DNA of 64,000 bases from Acidobacteriota bacterium (lineage in GTDB: Bacteria; Acidobacteriota; Terriglobia; Acidiferrales; UBA7541): NCBI GenBank assembly GCA_003224525.1, contig QHZB01000180.1:1-64000 (forward strand), in the 5' to 3' direction. Each line of letters starts with the position of its first letter. The first letter of the stretch is position 1. The position numbers and the translations under genes are program-made. The notes under the pieces are model-generated. The model worked only from the letters and a program-made list of their open reading frames with translations, made no database searches and was not told the DNA's origin. Positions 1-9,301 of this stretch are shown one piece after another.

Positions 1-309
1 GAGACAGTTCGGTCCCTATCTGGTGTGGGCGCAGGAGAATTGAAGGGAGTTGTCCCTAGTACGAGAGGACCGGGATGAACAGACCTCTTGTGTACGAGCT
101 GTCCCGCCAGGGGCATCGCTCGGTAGCGAAGTCTGGAAGAGATAATTGCTGAATGCATCTAAGCAAGAAGCTCGCCCTAAGATAAGTTCTCCCAAGGTTT
201 ATGACCTAAGAAGGGCAGTCGAAGACTACGACTTTGATAGGCTGGAGGTGGAAGCACAGCAATGTGTGAAGCTGACCAGTACTAATCGCCCGTTCGGCTT
301 AATCATAAA
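1..309 (+). rRNA. rrl: 23S ribosomal RNA, 3' end (partial)
   Basis: Conserved 23S domain VI text, e.g. 'ctagtacgagaggaccgggatgaacagacctctt', followed by 'gaccagtactaatcgcccgttcggctt'; the 3' end is approximate. Confidence 0.96.
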
Positions 310-491
310 ACTTTCTCAAACCGTCTTTGAGGAAGAGCACATGTGACTCTTAGGAGTCAGGAGTAAGACGCCTTTTCTGCACAGTGGAGTTCGACCACGA
401 GTCGAACTTGTAATGCCAGCCAAATTCTGTTGTCGCACTCGCGTTCCCATGCCCGGGATGAGCACGGGGAATCTGTACGCGAGTTTCGAGT

Positions 492-609
<118 letters not shown>

Positions 610-616
610 TTAAATT

Positions 617-660
617 AAAAAGGGCCGTCCTGATCGCTCAGAGCGGCCCTTTTTGTTTTG
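617..660 (+). terminator. rrn operon intrinsic terminator
   Basis: Perfect 11-bp inverted repeat AAAAAGGGCCG (617-627) / CGGCCCTTTTT (644-654) followed by a T-rich tail. Confidence 0.9.
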
Positions 661-799
661 AGGCGAAGATGTTCCGAAAACTGGGGAGTTACCGATAAGC
701 AGGGCGAATCCGAAAAAGTACTATTGACCCCGACAATTCGCGGGACTAAAGTTGCTATCTCACCCCAGGCGTCGTAATTCATCCAGAGCGAGGTCAACC

Positions 800-1138
800 A
801 TGACCGTAAACATTGTCCCCCACCCTCTTCTAGACAGGACCGTACAAGAAAGATGGGAAAGTTTAAGAAGCCACAAGCGCATCATCTCGCGCGTTAAGCT
901 CCTCGTAGAGTGGGAGCAAGGCGGAGGGAGGGAACGCGCCAACGCCGTCACCGTGGATGTGAGCCAGTCCGGCTGCATGGCGGTGGTGGGAGCGGATCTT
1001 CCGCTGCACAAACGCGTCCGTCTGATCCATCCAGGAACGGGCCGCAAAGCGGAGGCTGAGGTTGTCTGGCGCAGCCATGAAGCGTGGGATGCAGGCTTCG
1101 AATTGGTAAAGCCGGATGCTACCTTCTGGGGTCTCTAA
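800..1138 (+). CDS. PilZ domain protein
   Basis: 112-aa ORF from ATG 800; RxxxR-like N-terminus and 'DVSQSGCMA' (D/NxSxxG) PilZ motif. Confidence 0.75.
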   Translation: MTVNIVPHPLLDRTVQERWESLRSHKRIISRVKLLVEWEQGGGRERANAVTVDVSQSGCMAVVGADLPLHKRVRLIHPGTGRKAEAEVVWRSHEAWDAGFELVKPDATFWGL

Positions 1139-1220
1139 ATAATCGGCTACGCGCCGGCCGATGCGAATCTACTTAGTCCGTTTTTCCTTCGGCAAGCGCT
1201 TCTCAATGGTTTCCAGATTC

Positions 1221-1388
1221 TCAAAAACCGTCCTTGATGACGGTCTGTTTGATGTTGTCCTTGATCACTGCGACGGGAGCCAAGAGAATTGCAGGAGTCG
1301 TCTTGTTCCCGATGGATATGGCAGCGGTGGACTTGACGGCATCTCCCCTCGCCCATGCCACAGCCGCCTCCGCAGCCAGAAAAAAGCT
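1221..1388 (-). pseudogene. C-terminal remnant of a XylF-like periplasmic sugar-binding protein
   Basis: Stop-to-stop reading on the minus strand: SFFLAAEAAVAWARGDAVKSTAAISIGNKTTPAILLAPVAVIKDNIKQTVIKDGF*; the end resembles the XylF C-terminus '...NNIKDTVIKDGF'. No start and no N-terminal domain. Confidence 0.7.
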
Positions 1389-2069
1389 CTAATTTTTTGG
1401 GGAGAGCAAATGATCGAGGCGTGGCGAGATGCGTTCGGTAAGGTGGGCGATCCAGAGTGCCGCCAGGATCCCGGCAAAAACGTCCATGGTGTAGTGCGCG
1501 CGCAGGACGAGAACGGTTGTGATTTCGAAAACGACGAGCAGGACGGCGCCGGCCGTGAGCCAATTTCGGCGCAAGCGGGATAGCTCGATCGCCCCGAAAA
1601 CCGCGATGGCGGTATGTCCGGAGAAGAAAAAGTCATGGGCCACTTGATAGGTCACCAACAGCGAGGGGAAACCCGGGTAGCGCCAGATCATGTTCGATGG
1701 CGGAGGCAACGCGCAGATGGCTTCGAGCAGCTGGCGCAGGGTCATCAGCAAGAATAATCCGAGGAATGGGCGAACGCTTCCGCCGAAGAGCCAGCGTCCC
1801 AGTAGGAACAGGCCCAGGGCGTCGATCAGCGCGGAGCTGACGATGAGGAGTCGATCGGCCGCTCTCGTGTTTTGAGCGAAGTAGGAGTTAAGTCCGGCAG
1901 TCAGGTTTTGGAGCGCGTCGCCGATACCGGATGCAGGAGCGGTGCGCGCGCCGATCAGTGATTGCGTCCAGAACCACAGCGCGAGGACCATTCCAGACAC
2001 AAGGAGCCGCAGGAGCAGGCCGCGCCGGTGACCCAAATTTGCGGCTTTCGTCATTGGGGAGTTTTTCAT
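1389..2069 (-). CDS. PAP2-superfamily / sphingomyelin-synthase-like (PAP2_C) membrane protein
   Basis: Multiple TM segments; 'HDFFFSGHTA' and 'RAHYTMDVFAG' motifs; start chosen at MKNSPMTK. Confidence 0.7.
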   Translation of the reverse strand: MKNSPMTKAANLGHRRGLLLRLLVSGMVLALWFWTQSLIGARTAPASGIGDALQNLTAGLNSYFAQNTRAADRLLIVSSALIDALGLFLLGRWLFGGSVRPFLGLFLLMTLRQLLEAICALPPPSNMIWRYPGFPSLLVTYQVAHDFFFSGHTAIAVFGAIELSRLRRNWLTAGAVLLVVFEITTVLVLRAHYTMDVFAGILAALWIAHLTERISPRLDHLLSPKN

Positions 2070-2086
2070 CCTCAGCCGGCGTTCCG

Positions 2087-5000
2087 TTAGTCGAGAAGCG
2101 CGCGTTCGATCATCTCCAGCGCCAATCCGCGCGCTTTGCGCAGGTCGAGCTTTCCGGTGCCGAGATAGGGAAGCGTCTCGATGCGCAGGAACTGCTCCTT
2201 CCGCGGCCGCCATAGTGCAGGCAGGTCGCTCTTTCCCAGTTTCTCGAGGCATTCTTCCAAGCGACGCTCATCCAGCGTGTGCAGCACGACGAGGCGCTCG
2301 CCTTTCTTCTCATCGGGCACGGCGGTGACAACAAAGGTCTGCTCCGTGGCGCCGGCCAGTTCCTGCAGGAGGTCCTCGACTTTGATGTGCGGCACCATCT
2401 CGCCCCCAATTTTGCTGAAGCGGCTCAAGCGGTCGGTGATGCGCAGAAAACCATCTTCATCCATCCTCGCAACGTCCCCGGTGTTGTACCAGCCGTCGCG
2501 TAGGACCTCGGCGGTTTTTTCCGGCTTGTTGAGGTAGCCGCGCATGATGTTCGGGCCGCGGACAAGCAACAGTCCCGGCTCATCCACGCCTACAGGCTCG
2601 AAGGTGTCGGGGTCCACGATTTTCACAGTGATTCCCGGCAAGGGATGGCCGATACTGCCGCGCTTCGCCCCTACCTGGCGGAACGACGCCGCACGAAAAT
2701 CGATGGTGTTCACCGTAACCGCTGGCGAACATTCGGTGCAGCCGTAACCTTCGTGCGGGCGAATACCGAAGTGATCTTCGAACGCTTGCGAAATGCGGTC
2801 GGGCAATTTTTCCGCGCCGGCCATAACGAAGCGCAAGCTGCCGAAATCTTCCGGCGTGCAGCGGCGCGTGTAAGCGTTCAAGAAGGTAGGTGTCGCAAGC
2901 AGCATGGTGACCGCGTACTTGTTGACAAGAGCGCCGATGACGCGCGAATCGAGCGGATTCGGGTGGAAGACCACGCCGATGCCGGTGGCGGCGGGCAGGC
3001 AAAGCGTGCCGGTAAAACCAAACGAGTGAAAGAACGGAAGAATGCCCATGATGCGATCGTCGGCGTGCAGCATGAAAACCTGGTTGAGCTGCTCCACATT
3101 TGAAGCAATATTACAGTGCGTGAGGATGACGCCCTTGGGGTCACCCGTCGAGCCGCTGGAAAAAATAATCGTGGCGATGTCATCGAGCGACGCGGGGCGG
3201 TGGCAGCCTGCAAATCTCGCGACGGCTTTCGCCGGCAAGAGGCTTGCGGCCAATGCAGCCGCGGCACGTTCGCCGAAGCTGGCACCCTTGGCCGCGTCCT
3301 CGATGAAAATCGTTTCTCCGGGAGGCTGGATCTTGACCCTTTCCAAAAAGACCCGCGCGGTGACGACCGCTTTCAAGTTGCACTGTTGCGCGCAGGAGGC
3401 CAGAGTTTCATTCGAAACGGTGTAGTTCAGATTTACCGGCACCTTGCCCATTAACATGGCGGCGTAATTCACAAGCGCGCCGGGAACCGATGGCGGCAAC
3501 AGGATGCCGACCATTTCCTGTCCTTGCCATTGCTTTCGCAAGCGTCGCGCGAGGACCAGAGCTCCCACCAACGCCGAAAACCAACCGAGGTTCGGCCTCT
3601 GCCCGTCGGCCATGGCGAAGCGGAAGGGATGCCTCCGCGCCGAGTAGATGAATGATTCGGGCAACGTGCGCATGTGCTCCTTGCGGCGCGCGAAGGCTTC
3701 CGCGCCGAGATCCTGCACCGCGCGGCGGACTTCCTGCGAAGAGGCTGTCGGAGGCACCGGCTTTCCAAAGGTGACTCGCACGGGGTAAGGAATCTGCCGC
3801 GGAAATTTCCAAAGAAATCGCCCGCCGGCAAAACTGAAGATCGAGCCCCACACGCCGTCCAGATTCACGGGAATGATGGGAACGTCTACGCCTTTGATGA
3901 TGCGCTCCATGCCGCGGCGGAAGGGCAGCATCTGGCCGATCCGCGTCATCTGCCCTTCCGGGAAAATGCAAACGATTTCGCCGTTTTTCAGTGCGTCGGT
4001 GGCCAGCCGCAAAGAATGGATCATTTCGCGCGGCCCTTGGTCCGACGCGATGGGAATCACACCCATGATTTTTGCGAAAGGTTTGACCAGCGGGTGCTCG
4101 TAGGAACCCTTGAACATCAGAAACCGGATCGGACGATCGAGCGATGCGATGAGCAGTACCGCATCGGCCATGGAGACATGGTTGGGAGTCAGCAACGCGC
4201 CGCCACGCGTGGGCACGTTTTCCCGCCCTTCGACGTCCAAGCGGTAGAGCGTGTTGGTGGCAATCCACAGAAAAAGCCGCAACAACGAATCTGGCAGCAG
4301 CCGCAACACATAGACTGTTGCTCCGAGTGTGGCAAGCGCCGACCAGAAGAAAATTCCTCCCGGGCTGAGGTGGAGAAAATGAGTGGCAGCGTAATACACA
4401 CCGGAAGCGGCGCCAATGCCCACAAAAGAAAGCCAGTTCGCTGCGCCGATGACCACGCCCTTCTGGTCTTCCTCCGGCTGGTGCTGGATCAGGGCGCTGA
4501 TCGGCACGATGAAAAATCCGCCGAAGAAGCCCAGCGCCGCCAGCAGCAACAACACGGCGCGGAACGACAAGTCCGGTATCGCCAGGCAGAGTCCGAGGAA
4601 TGTCATGCCCAGTGAGCCGAGAGGAATTAATCCATACTCGATTTTTCCGCCCGAGAGATGTCCCGCGGCAAAGCTGCCCAGGCCGATACCGATGGCCACT
4701 GCCGCCTGCAGGAAGCCTCCCTGCGTCGAACGAATGTGCAGCACGTCTTGCCCGTAGATAAATATGTTGAATTGCAGCAGCCCGGCGACGAAGAAGAAGT
4801 AGGTGTTGCCCACCACCGCTAGCCACAGCACGCGGTCGCGGCGAATCAGTGTCATTGGCGACCAGACATCAACGAGCGAGGTGAGATGGAATCTCTTTCG
4901 AGGGTCCGCTGCGGGTACGCGGCCGATTCCAAAGCTCCAGGCCAAACCGGCAATCGTGAAACCGAGCAGGAGCGCCCCTGAATAAATCTGGCGCCCGTTG

Positions 5001-5527
5001 AAAGCCTCGGCGAGAAAAGAACCGCTCACGCTCCCGACGATAATGGCAAGGAAAGTCCCGAGTTCGAGGACGCCGTTGCCCCACGAAAGCCTTTCCGGCG
5101 GAAGTAGCTCCGGCAGCAAGCCGTACTTGGACGGCCCGAAGAGTGCTCCCTGCGTGCAGACGAGAAAGATCGCCGCCAGCGCCAATTTCAGATGGGGTCC
5201 CATTAGGGCTGCTGTTGCGAACAGCATGACGCCCACTTCAAACACTTTCGTCCAGATGGTCACAGCGCGTTTGCTGAACCGGTCCGCCAGATATCCGCCC
5301 GTCAGCGAAAACAGGATGAAGGGAGCCGCGAAGAGAACGCCGACAAGCAACTCAAGTTGATCACGCTGGGCCTTGTCTTTTTCGACCGCAAGAATGAGGT
5401 AGATGACGAGAAATTTCAGCCCATTTTCGTTGAAGGCGCCCTGGAACTGCGTGGCCATCAGACTCCAAAAGCCGAGCCGCCACTTTTTTCCGGGTTCAGG
5501 GATGGAGAGGCTTTCATCGACCGGCAT
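2087..5527 (-). CDS. aas: Trimodular MFS transporter / PlsC acyltransferase / AMP-dependent acyl-ACP ligase (Aas-LplT-like fusion)
   Basis: 1146 aa: N-terminal 12-TM MFS (LplT-like), PlsC 'NHVSMADA'/'FPEGQMTR', then AMP-binding 'IIFSSGSTGDPKGVILTH' and 'GWYNTGDVARMDEDGFL'. Confidence 0.9.
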   Translation of the reverse strand: MPVDESLSIPEPGKKWRLGFWSLMATQFQGAFNENGLKFLVIYLILAVEKDKAQRDQLELLVGVLFAAPFILFSLTGGYLADRFSKRAVTIWTKVFEVGVMLFATAALMGPHLKLALAAIFLVCTQGALFGPSKYGLLPELLPPERLSWGNGVLELGTFLAIIVGSVSGSFLAEAFNGRQIYSGALLLGFTIAGLAWSFGIGRVPAADPRKRFHLTSLVDVWSPMTLIRRDRVLWLAVVGNTYFFFVAGLLQFNIFIYGQDVLHIRSTQGGFLQAAVAIGIGLGSFAAGHLSGGKIEYGLIPLGSLGMTFLGLCLAIPDLSFRAVLLLLAALGFFGGFFIVPISALIQHQPEEDQKGVVIGAANWLSFVGIGAASGVYYAATHFLHLSPGGIFFWSALATLGATVYVLRLLPDSLLRLFLWIATNTLYRLDVEGRENVPTRGGALLTPNHVSMADAVLLIASLDRPIRFLMFKGSYEHPLVKPFAKIMGVIPIASDQGPREMIHSLRLATDALKNGEIVCIFPEGQMTRIGQMLPFRRGMERIIKGVDVPIIPVNLDGVWGSIFSFAGGRFLWKFPRQIPYPVRVTFGKPVPPTASSQEVRRAVQDLGAEAFARRKEHMRTLPESFIYSARRHPFRFAMADGQRPNLGWFSALVGALVLARRLRKQWQGQEMVGILLPPSVPGALVNYAAMLMGKVPVNLNYTVSNETLASCAQQCNLKAVVTARVFLERVKIQPPGETIFIEDAAKGASFGERAAAALAASLLPAKAVARFAGCHRPASLDDIATIIFSSGSTGDPKGVILTHCNIASNVEQLNQVFMLHADDRIMGILPFFHSFGFTGTLCLPAATGIGVVFHPNPLDSRVIGALVNKYAVTMLLATPTFLNAYTRRCTPEDFGSLRFVMAGAEKLPDRISQAFEDHFGIRPHEGYGCTECSPAVTVNTIDFRAASFRQVGAKRGSIGHPLPGITVKIVDPDTFEPVGVDEPGLLLVRGPNIMRGYLNKPEKTAEVLRDGWYNTGDVARMDEDGFLRITDRLSRFSKIGGEMVPHIKVEDLLQELAGATEQTFVVTAVPDEKKGERLVVLHTLDERRLEECLEKLGKSDLPALWRPRKEQFLRIETLPYLGTGKLDLRKARGLALEMIERALLD

Positions 5528-5698
5528 GCACGCTCACCCAAGCGTTGCGATTAGAACGTAAGCAATTCAATTAGTCTAGCAATCCTAGTCGATCCAAAGA
5601 GCAGGACCTCCGCGCCCTGTGCCGAAAACGGGACGCCGACAGGCCGAGCGCGACACACTCAAATTCGCGATACCATAGGCTGCGCCAAAGGGGGCGGA

Positions 5699-6571
5699 AT
5701 GGACGCGGAGCGCGGAACCCAAACGGTTTTGATTACAGGAGCTACCGATGGACTGGGGAAAGCCGCGGCTCTCTTGCTGGCTGAGAATGGCTTCCGGGTA
5801 TTCGCCGCGGGGCGTTCGGCGGAGAAGCGCGCGCAGCTTGATACGTTGGCGAACGAAAAAAAACTGCCGCTCGAAACTCTGGGAATGGACGTATGCGATG
5901 ACGGTTCCGTGCAGCGGGCGGTCAACTTGGTCTATCAGAAAGCGGGCACGATCGACGTGCTTATCAACAACGCGGGGCTGGCCTATGTGGCCACCGTCGA
6001 AGACATGACCATGGAGGACTGGCGGCGGCAGTTCGAGACCAATTTTTTCGGTGTCGTGCGTGTGACACAGGCGGTGCTCCCGAAAATGCGCGAGCGGCGC
6101 TCCGGTCGCATCATCATGATCAGCTCGGTCTCCGGACTCGTGACCCCGCCGACGCAAGGCGCTTATAGCGCCAGCAAGCACGCCATGGAAGGATTGAGCA
6201 ACGCCTTGCGGCACGAATTGTATCCCTTCGAAGTCAAGACCATCTTGATCGAGCCCGGATACATCGTGACGAACATCCAGCAGATCGCCGTCGAAGTGGC
6301 TCAGCCGTACCAGGAAAAGATCAAGAGTGGGCCGTACGCCAAAGTGTACGCGGGCTCCTGGTCCGGCGCGAAGAGCAGCCGCCGAAAGTCGAAGACCACG
6401 CCGGAAGATTGCGCGCGAGTCATTTTGAAGGCTATTCGAGCACCCCTGCCTCAGGCGCGCTACGGAGTAACCCCGCTGGCTGCCACACTCAAATGGGCGA
6501 AACGTCTGCTGCCGGACAGCGCCATTGACGCGATGATCCGCAGAAGGTACGGGATTATGCGCGAAGGGTGA
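5699..6571 (+). CDS. SDR family oxidoreductase
   Basis: 'TGATDGLGKAAA' Rossmann motif, 'NNAG', 'SSVSG...YSASKHA' catalytic YxxxK. Confidence 0.92.
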   Translation: MDAERGTQTVLITGATDGLGKAAALLLAENGFRVFAAGRSAEKRAQLDTLANEKKLPLETLGMDVCDDGSVQRAVNLVYQKAGTIDVLINNAGLAYVATVEDMTMEDWRRQFETNFFGVVRVTQAVLPKMRERRSGRIIMISSVSGLVTPPTQGAYSASKHAMEGLSNALRHELYPFEVKTILIEPGYIVTNIQQIAVEVAQPYQEKIKSGPYAKVYAGSWSGAKSSRRKSKTTPEDCARVILKAIRAPLPQARYGVTPLAATLKWAKRLLPDSAIDAMIRRRYGIMREG

Positions 6572-6616
6572 GCGCGTTCACACTTACAGGAATCAAGAGC
6601 AAGAGAAACCTAGCGG

Positions 6617-7033
6617 CTACGGATTCGAAACCTGGAAGGAAAGACTGTTTTCGCGCTGCTCCTGCCACATCTTGGACCACGCCTCATGAACCGGACTTTC
6701 GGCGTAGTCGGCGGCGGCCTCGGCGCTCGTGAATTCGATGGCGTAGACGCCGCTGAAGTCCTTGATCTGGTTGCGCCCGGTTTTCAGCCACACGTTCTTG
6801 ATGCCGGGAATTTTTCCAGCCATGTCCTTGATGCCGTTGATGGCGTGTTCCCGGTCGTAATTTGAGACATTGTCTCTGAATTTGTACACCACCACGTGCA
6901 GCACCGTTTTCGGCTGGCCGAAGCGGTTCTCGACCGCGGCGCTCGGTGCGTGCAGCGAGCCTGCCGCGATTCCCGCAACGAATATGGCCGCGCCCAGGGC
7001 AATCTGGGAGGCGCGTTTCATGGCTGAGGTCAT
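6617..7033 (-). CDS. Dabb (stress-responsive A/B barrel) family protein with signal peptide
   Basis: 'VLHVVVYKFRDNVSNYDREHAINGIKDM...VYAIEFTSAEAAADYAESPVH' Dabb pattern. Confidence 0.8.
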   Translation of the reverse strand: MTSAMKRASQIALGAAIFVAGIAAGSLHAPSAAVENRFGQPKTVLHVVVYKFRDNVSNYDREHAINGIKDMAGKIPGIKNVWLKTGRNQIKDFSGVYAIEFTSAEAAADYAESPVHEAWSKMWQEQRENSLSFQVSNP

Positions 7034-7185
7034 CTCTTCCTCCACAATAGGAACCCTGCCAGTTTATGTAACCCCCGCAGGGCGAAGCAACTCGCGGTGA
7101 CGACGGAACGCGGTCCCTCCCCAAATGGTTTGACGGGGCAGCGGCAGGGCCGTTACCCTCCCAAGTCAGATTCATCGAGGGCGGA

Positions 7186-7752
7186 ATGGATTGGTCCGGC
7201 GGACAATCACAAGAGCAACAAGCGGAATCCAAGGCCTTGGCTCCGTTGCCGCGCGTCTGGATTGGTTACTTATCGGGCGTCGCGACGATGATTGCGGAAA
7301 TGATCGCGGTCACCGTGCATCCGGAACTTGCCAAAGAACCGCTGCTCATACCTCCTCTGTATCTGTTTCTCGCTAATTTCATCAGTCTGATCTATTGGCT
7401 TGTTTGCGTTTATGAGTATCATGTCGTTCTCGCGCAAGCGACCGCCGGCGCATATCCGATTAAGCCGCTGCGGGCGGCGTGGTTTCATCTGATTCCCATC
7501 TATGGCCTGTACTGGGTTTTCAAGTGGCCGCGGGAACTGGCGCGATTTGTGAACGGCCGCCTAGAAGCGCCGCTGCTGAGGCCCCATCAAACGGGGCTGC
7601 GGGTATTTATAGCCTTTGCCGTGTTTCTTGTGCTGGACCGCGGACTTGGCATGATGCTGCTGTTCTGGGCGGCATCGTATCTGTCGCGGTGCCTGCGCTA
7701 TGCGCTGGCCGCGCGGCCGGCACCGCCCGGGGGACAACCGCCTTTTTCGTGA
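7186..7752 (+). CDS. Hypothetical membrane protein
   Basis: 188-aa ORF with several hydrophobic segments. Confidence 0.65.
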   Translation: MDWSGGQSQEQQAESKALAPLPRVWIGYLSGVATMIAEMIAVTVHPELAKEPLLIPPLYLFLANFISLIYWLVCVYEYHVVLAQATAGAYPIKPLRAAWFHLIPIYGLYWVFKWPRELARFVNGRLEAPLLRPHQTGLRVFIAFAVFLVLDRGLGMMLLFWAASYLSRCLRYALAARPAPPGGQPPFS

Positions 7753-7774
7753 TCTTTCATTCCGAGGAGAGTAA

Positions 7775-9202
7775 ATGCAGAGAGCGACACGCTGGGTCTT
7801 GCCAATTTTTCTAATCGCGAGCTGTGCGCCTATAGGACGAACTCAAGGTCAGGGTCATACGAAGCAGTTGGCGCAGGACATCTTCAAGGAGCTCATTGAG
7901 ATCAATACCACCGATTCCGTCGGCAACGTGACCACCGCCGCGGAAGCGATGGCCAAGCGTTTGCGTGACGCAGGCTTCGCCGAGGGCGATGTCAAGGTAG
8001 CCGGGCCGAACGAACGGAAGAAAAATCTCGTCGCGCGTTTTCGCGGAACCGGAAAGCGAAAGCCCATCCTATTCATCGGACATCTTGATGTGGTCGAAGC
8101 TCTCCGAGCGGACTGGACCACCGATCCCTTCGAATTCATCGAGAAAGACGGCTACTTCTACGGCCGGGGCACGGAAGACATGAAGGAGGGCGATGCCATC
8201 CTGGCTGCCAATTTCATCCGCTTGAAAAACGAAGGATATCTGCCGGACCGCGATCTGATTCTCGCGCTGACCGCCGATGAGGAGGGCGGCTCTTCCAACG
8301 GTGTGGACTGGCTCCTCAGGGAACATCGCGACTGGATCGATGCGGAGTACTGCATCAATCTGGACGGCGGCGAATTCGAAAGGGACAAAGACAAGCGGCT
8401 GCTCGCGGGCATTCAAGCGAGCGAAAAAGTTTATGTGGATTTTCAATTCGAATCGCTGAATCCCGGCGGGCACAGCTCGATCCCCAGCCCGGACAACGCC
8501 ATCTATCACTTAGCCGGCGCGTTGTCCCGATTGCAATCGTTTTCATTCTCAGCAAATATCAACGAAATCACGCGGAGTTATTTCGAACGGAACGCGGCGC
8601 TGACGACCGGACAGGTCGCAGCGGACATGAAAGCCATGGCCAGGCAACCGCCGGATCCTGCCGCAGTGCAGCGGCTCTCGGCGGTGCCCTATTACAATTC
8701 GCTCTTGCACACCACGTGCGTCGCCACCATGCTTTCCGGCGGTCATGCGCCAAACGCGCTCCCGCAAACCGCGCGAGCCAACGTCAATTGCCGGATTTTT
8801 CCAGGGGAAGACCCCGAGGAAGTTCACCAGGCGCTTGAGCGGCTTGCCAACGATCCGAAAGTCAGGGTCAGCATCGTTCCGCAGCGTACTCCGGATGGAA
8901 AGGTGGTGCCTGTCGTGCCGGTGCCCCCCTCGCCGCTGCTGCCTGAAGTGACCGAGGCCATGGAGAAAATCTTGAAAGTCACCTGGCCGGGCGTTCCTCT
9001 GGTCGCGACCATGTCCACCGGGGCCACGGACGGGAAGTATACGCGCATCGCCGGCATCCCGACCTACGGCGTCTCTTGCATGTTTTTCGACATCAATGAC
9101 AATCGCGAGCATGGAAAAGACGAGCGCGTCGGGGTGCAGGACTTTTACGACGGCGTGGACTTCAACTACCGGCTGATGAAAGAGCTCTCTTCGCCGCGCT
9201 GA
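7775..9202 (+). CDS. M20 family metallopeptidase (exported)
   Basis: 'FIGHLDVVEA', 'YGRGTEDMKEG', 'LTADEEGGSSNGVDWLL', 'FPGEDPEEV' metallopeptidase motifs; signal peptide-like N-terminus. Confidence 0.93.
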   Translation: MQRATRWVLPIFLIASCAPIGRTQGQGHTKQLAQDIFKELIEINTTDSVGNVTTAAEAMAKRLRDAGFAEGDVKVAGPNERKKNLVARFRGTGKRKPILFIGHLDVVEALRADWTTDPFEFIEKDGYFYGRGTEDMKEGDAILAANFIRLKNEGYLPDRDLILALTADEEGGSSNGVDWLLREHRDWIDAEYCINLDGGEFERDKDKRLLAGIQASEKVYVDFQFESLNPGGHSSIPSPDNAIYHLAGALSRLQSFSFSANINEITRSYFERNAALTTGQVAADMKAMARQPPDPAAVQRLSAVPYYNSLLHTTCVATMLSGGHAPNALPQTARANVNCRIFPGEDPEEVHQALERLANDPKVRVSIVPQRTPDGKVVPVVPVPPSPLLPEVTEAMEKILKVTWPGVPLVATMSTGATDGKYTRIAGIPTYGVSCMFFDINDNREHGKDERVGVQDFYDGVDFNYRLMKELSSPR

Positions 9203-9301
9203 GGAACACGCCCAGGAAATAAATGGTGGCGGGCAATGGAAACCGGCCCGGAGAAGAGGTCATCCCCGGGCCGAACTATTCGCGAAGGTTTGATCGGCTT
9301 A

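Noticed and set aside
1161-1583. 140-aa plus-strand ORF beside PilZ
   Set aside because: No recognisable domain; the opposite strand carries the XylF-like peptide and the PAP2 C-terminus instead.
3408-4826. 472-aa and other alternative-frame ORFs within the aas fusion
   Set aside because: Overlap the MFS-PlsC-AMP-ligase frame, which carries all conserved motifs.
9243-9273. CGGCCCGG...CCGGGCCG hairpin between the convergent M20 and M48 genes as an intrinsic terminator
   Set aside because: Stem is good, but there is no T-tract on either side; may still act as a bidirectional barrier, not strong enough to call.
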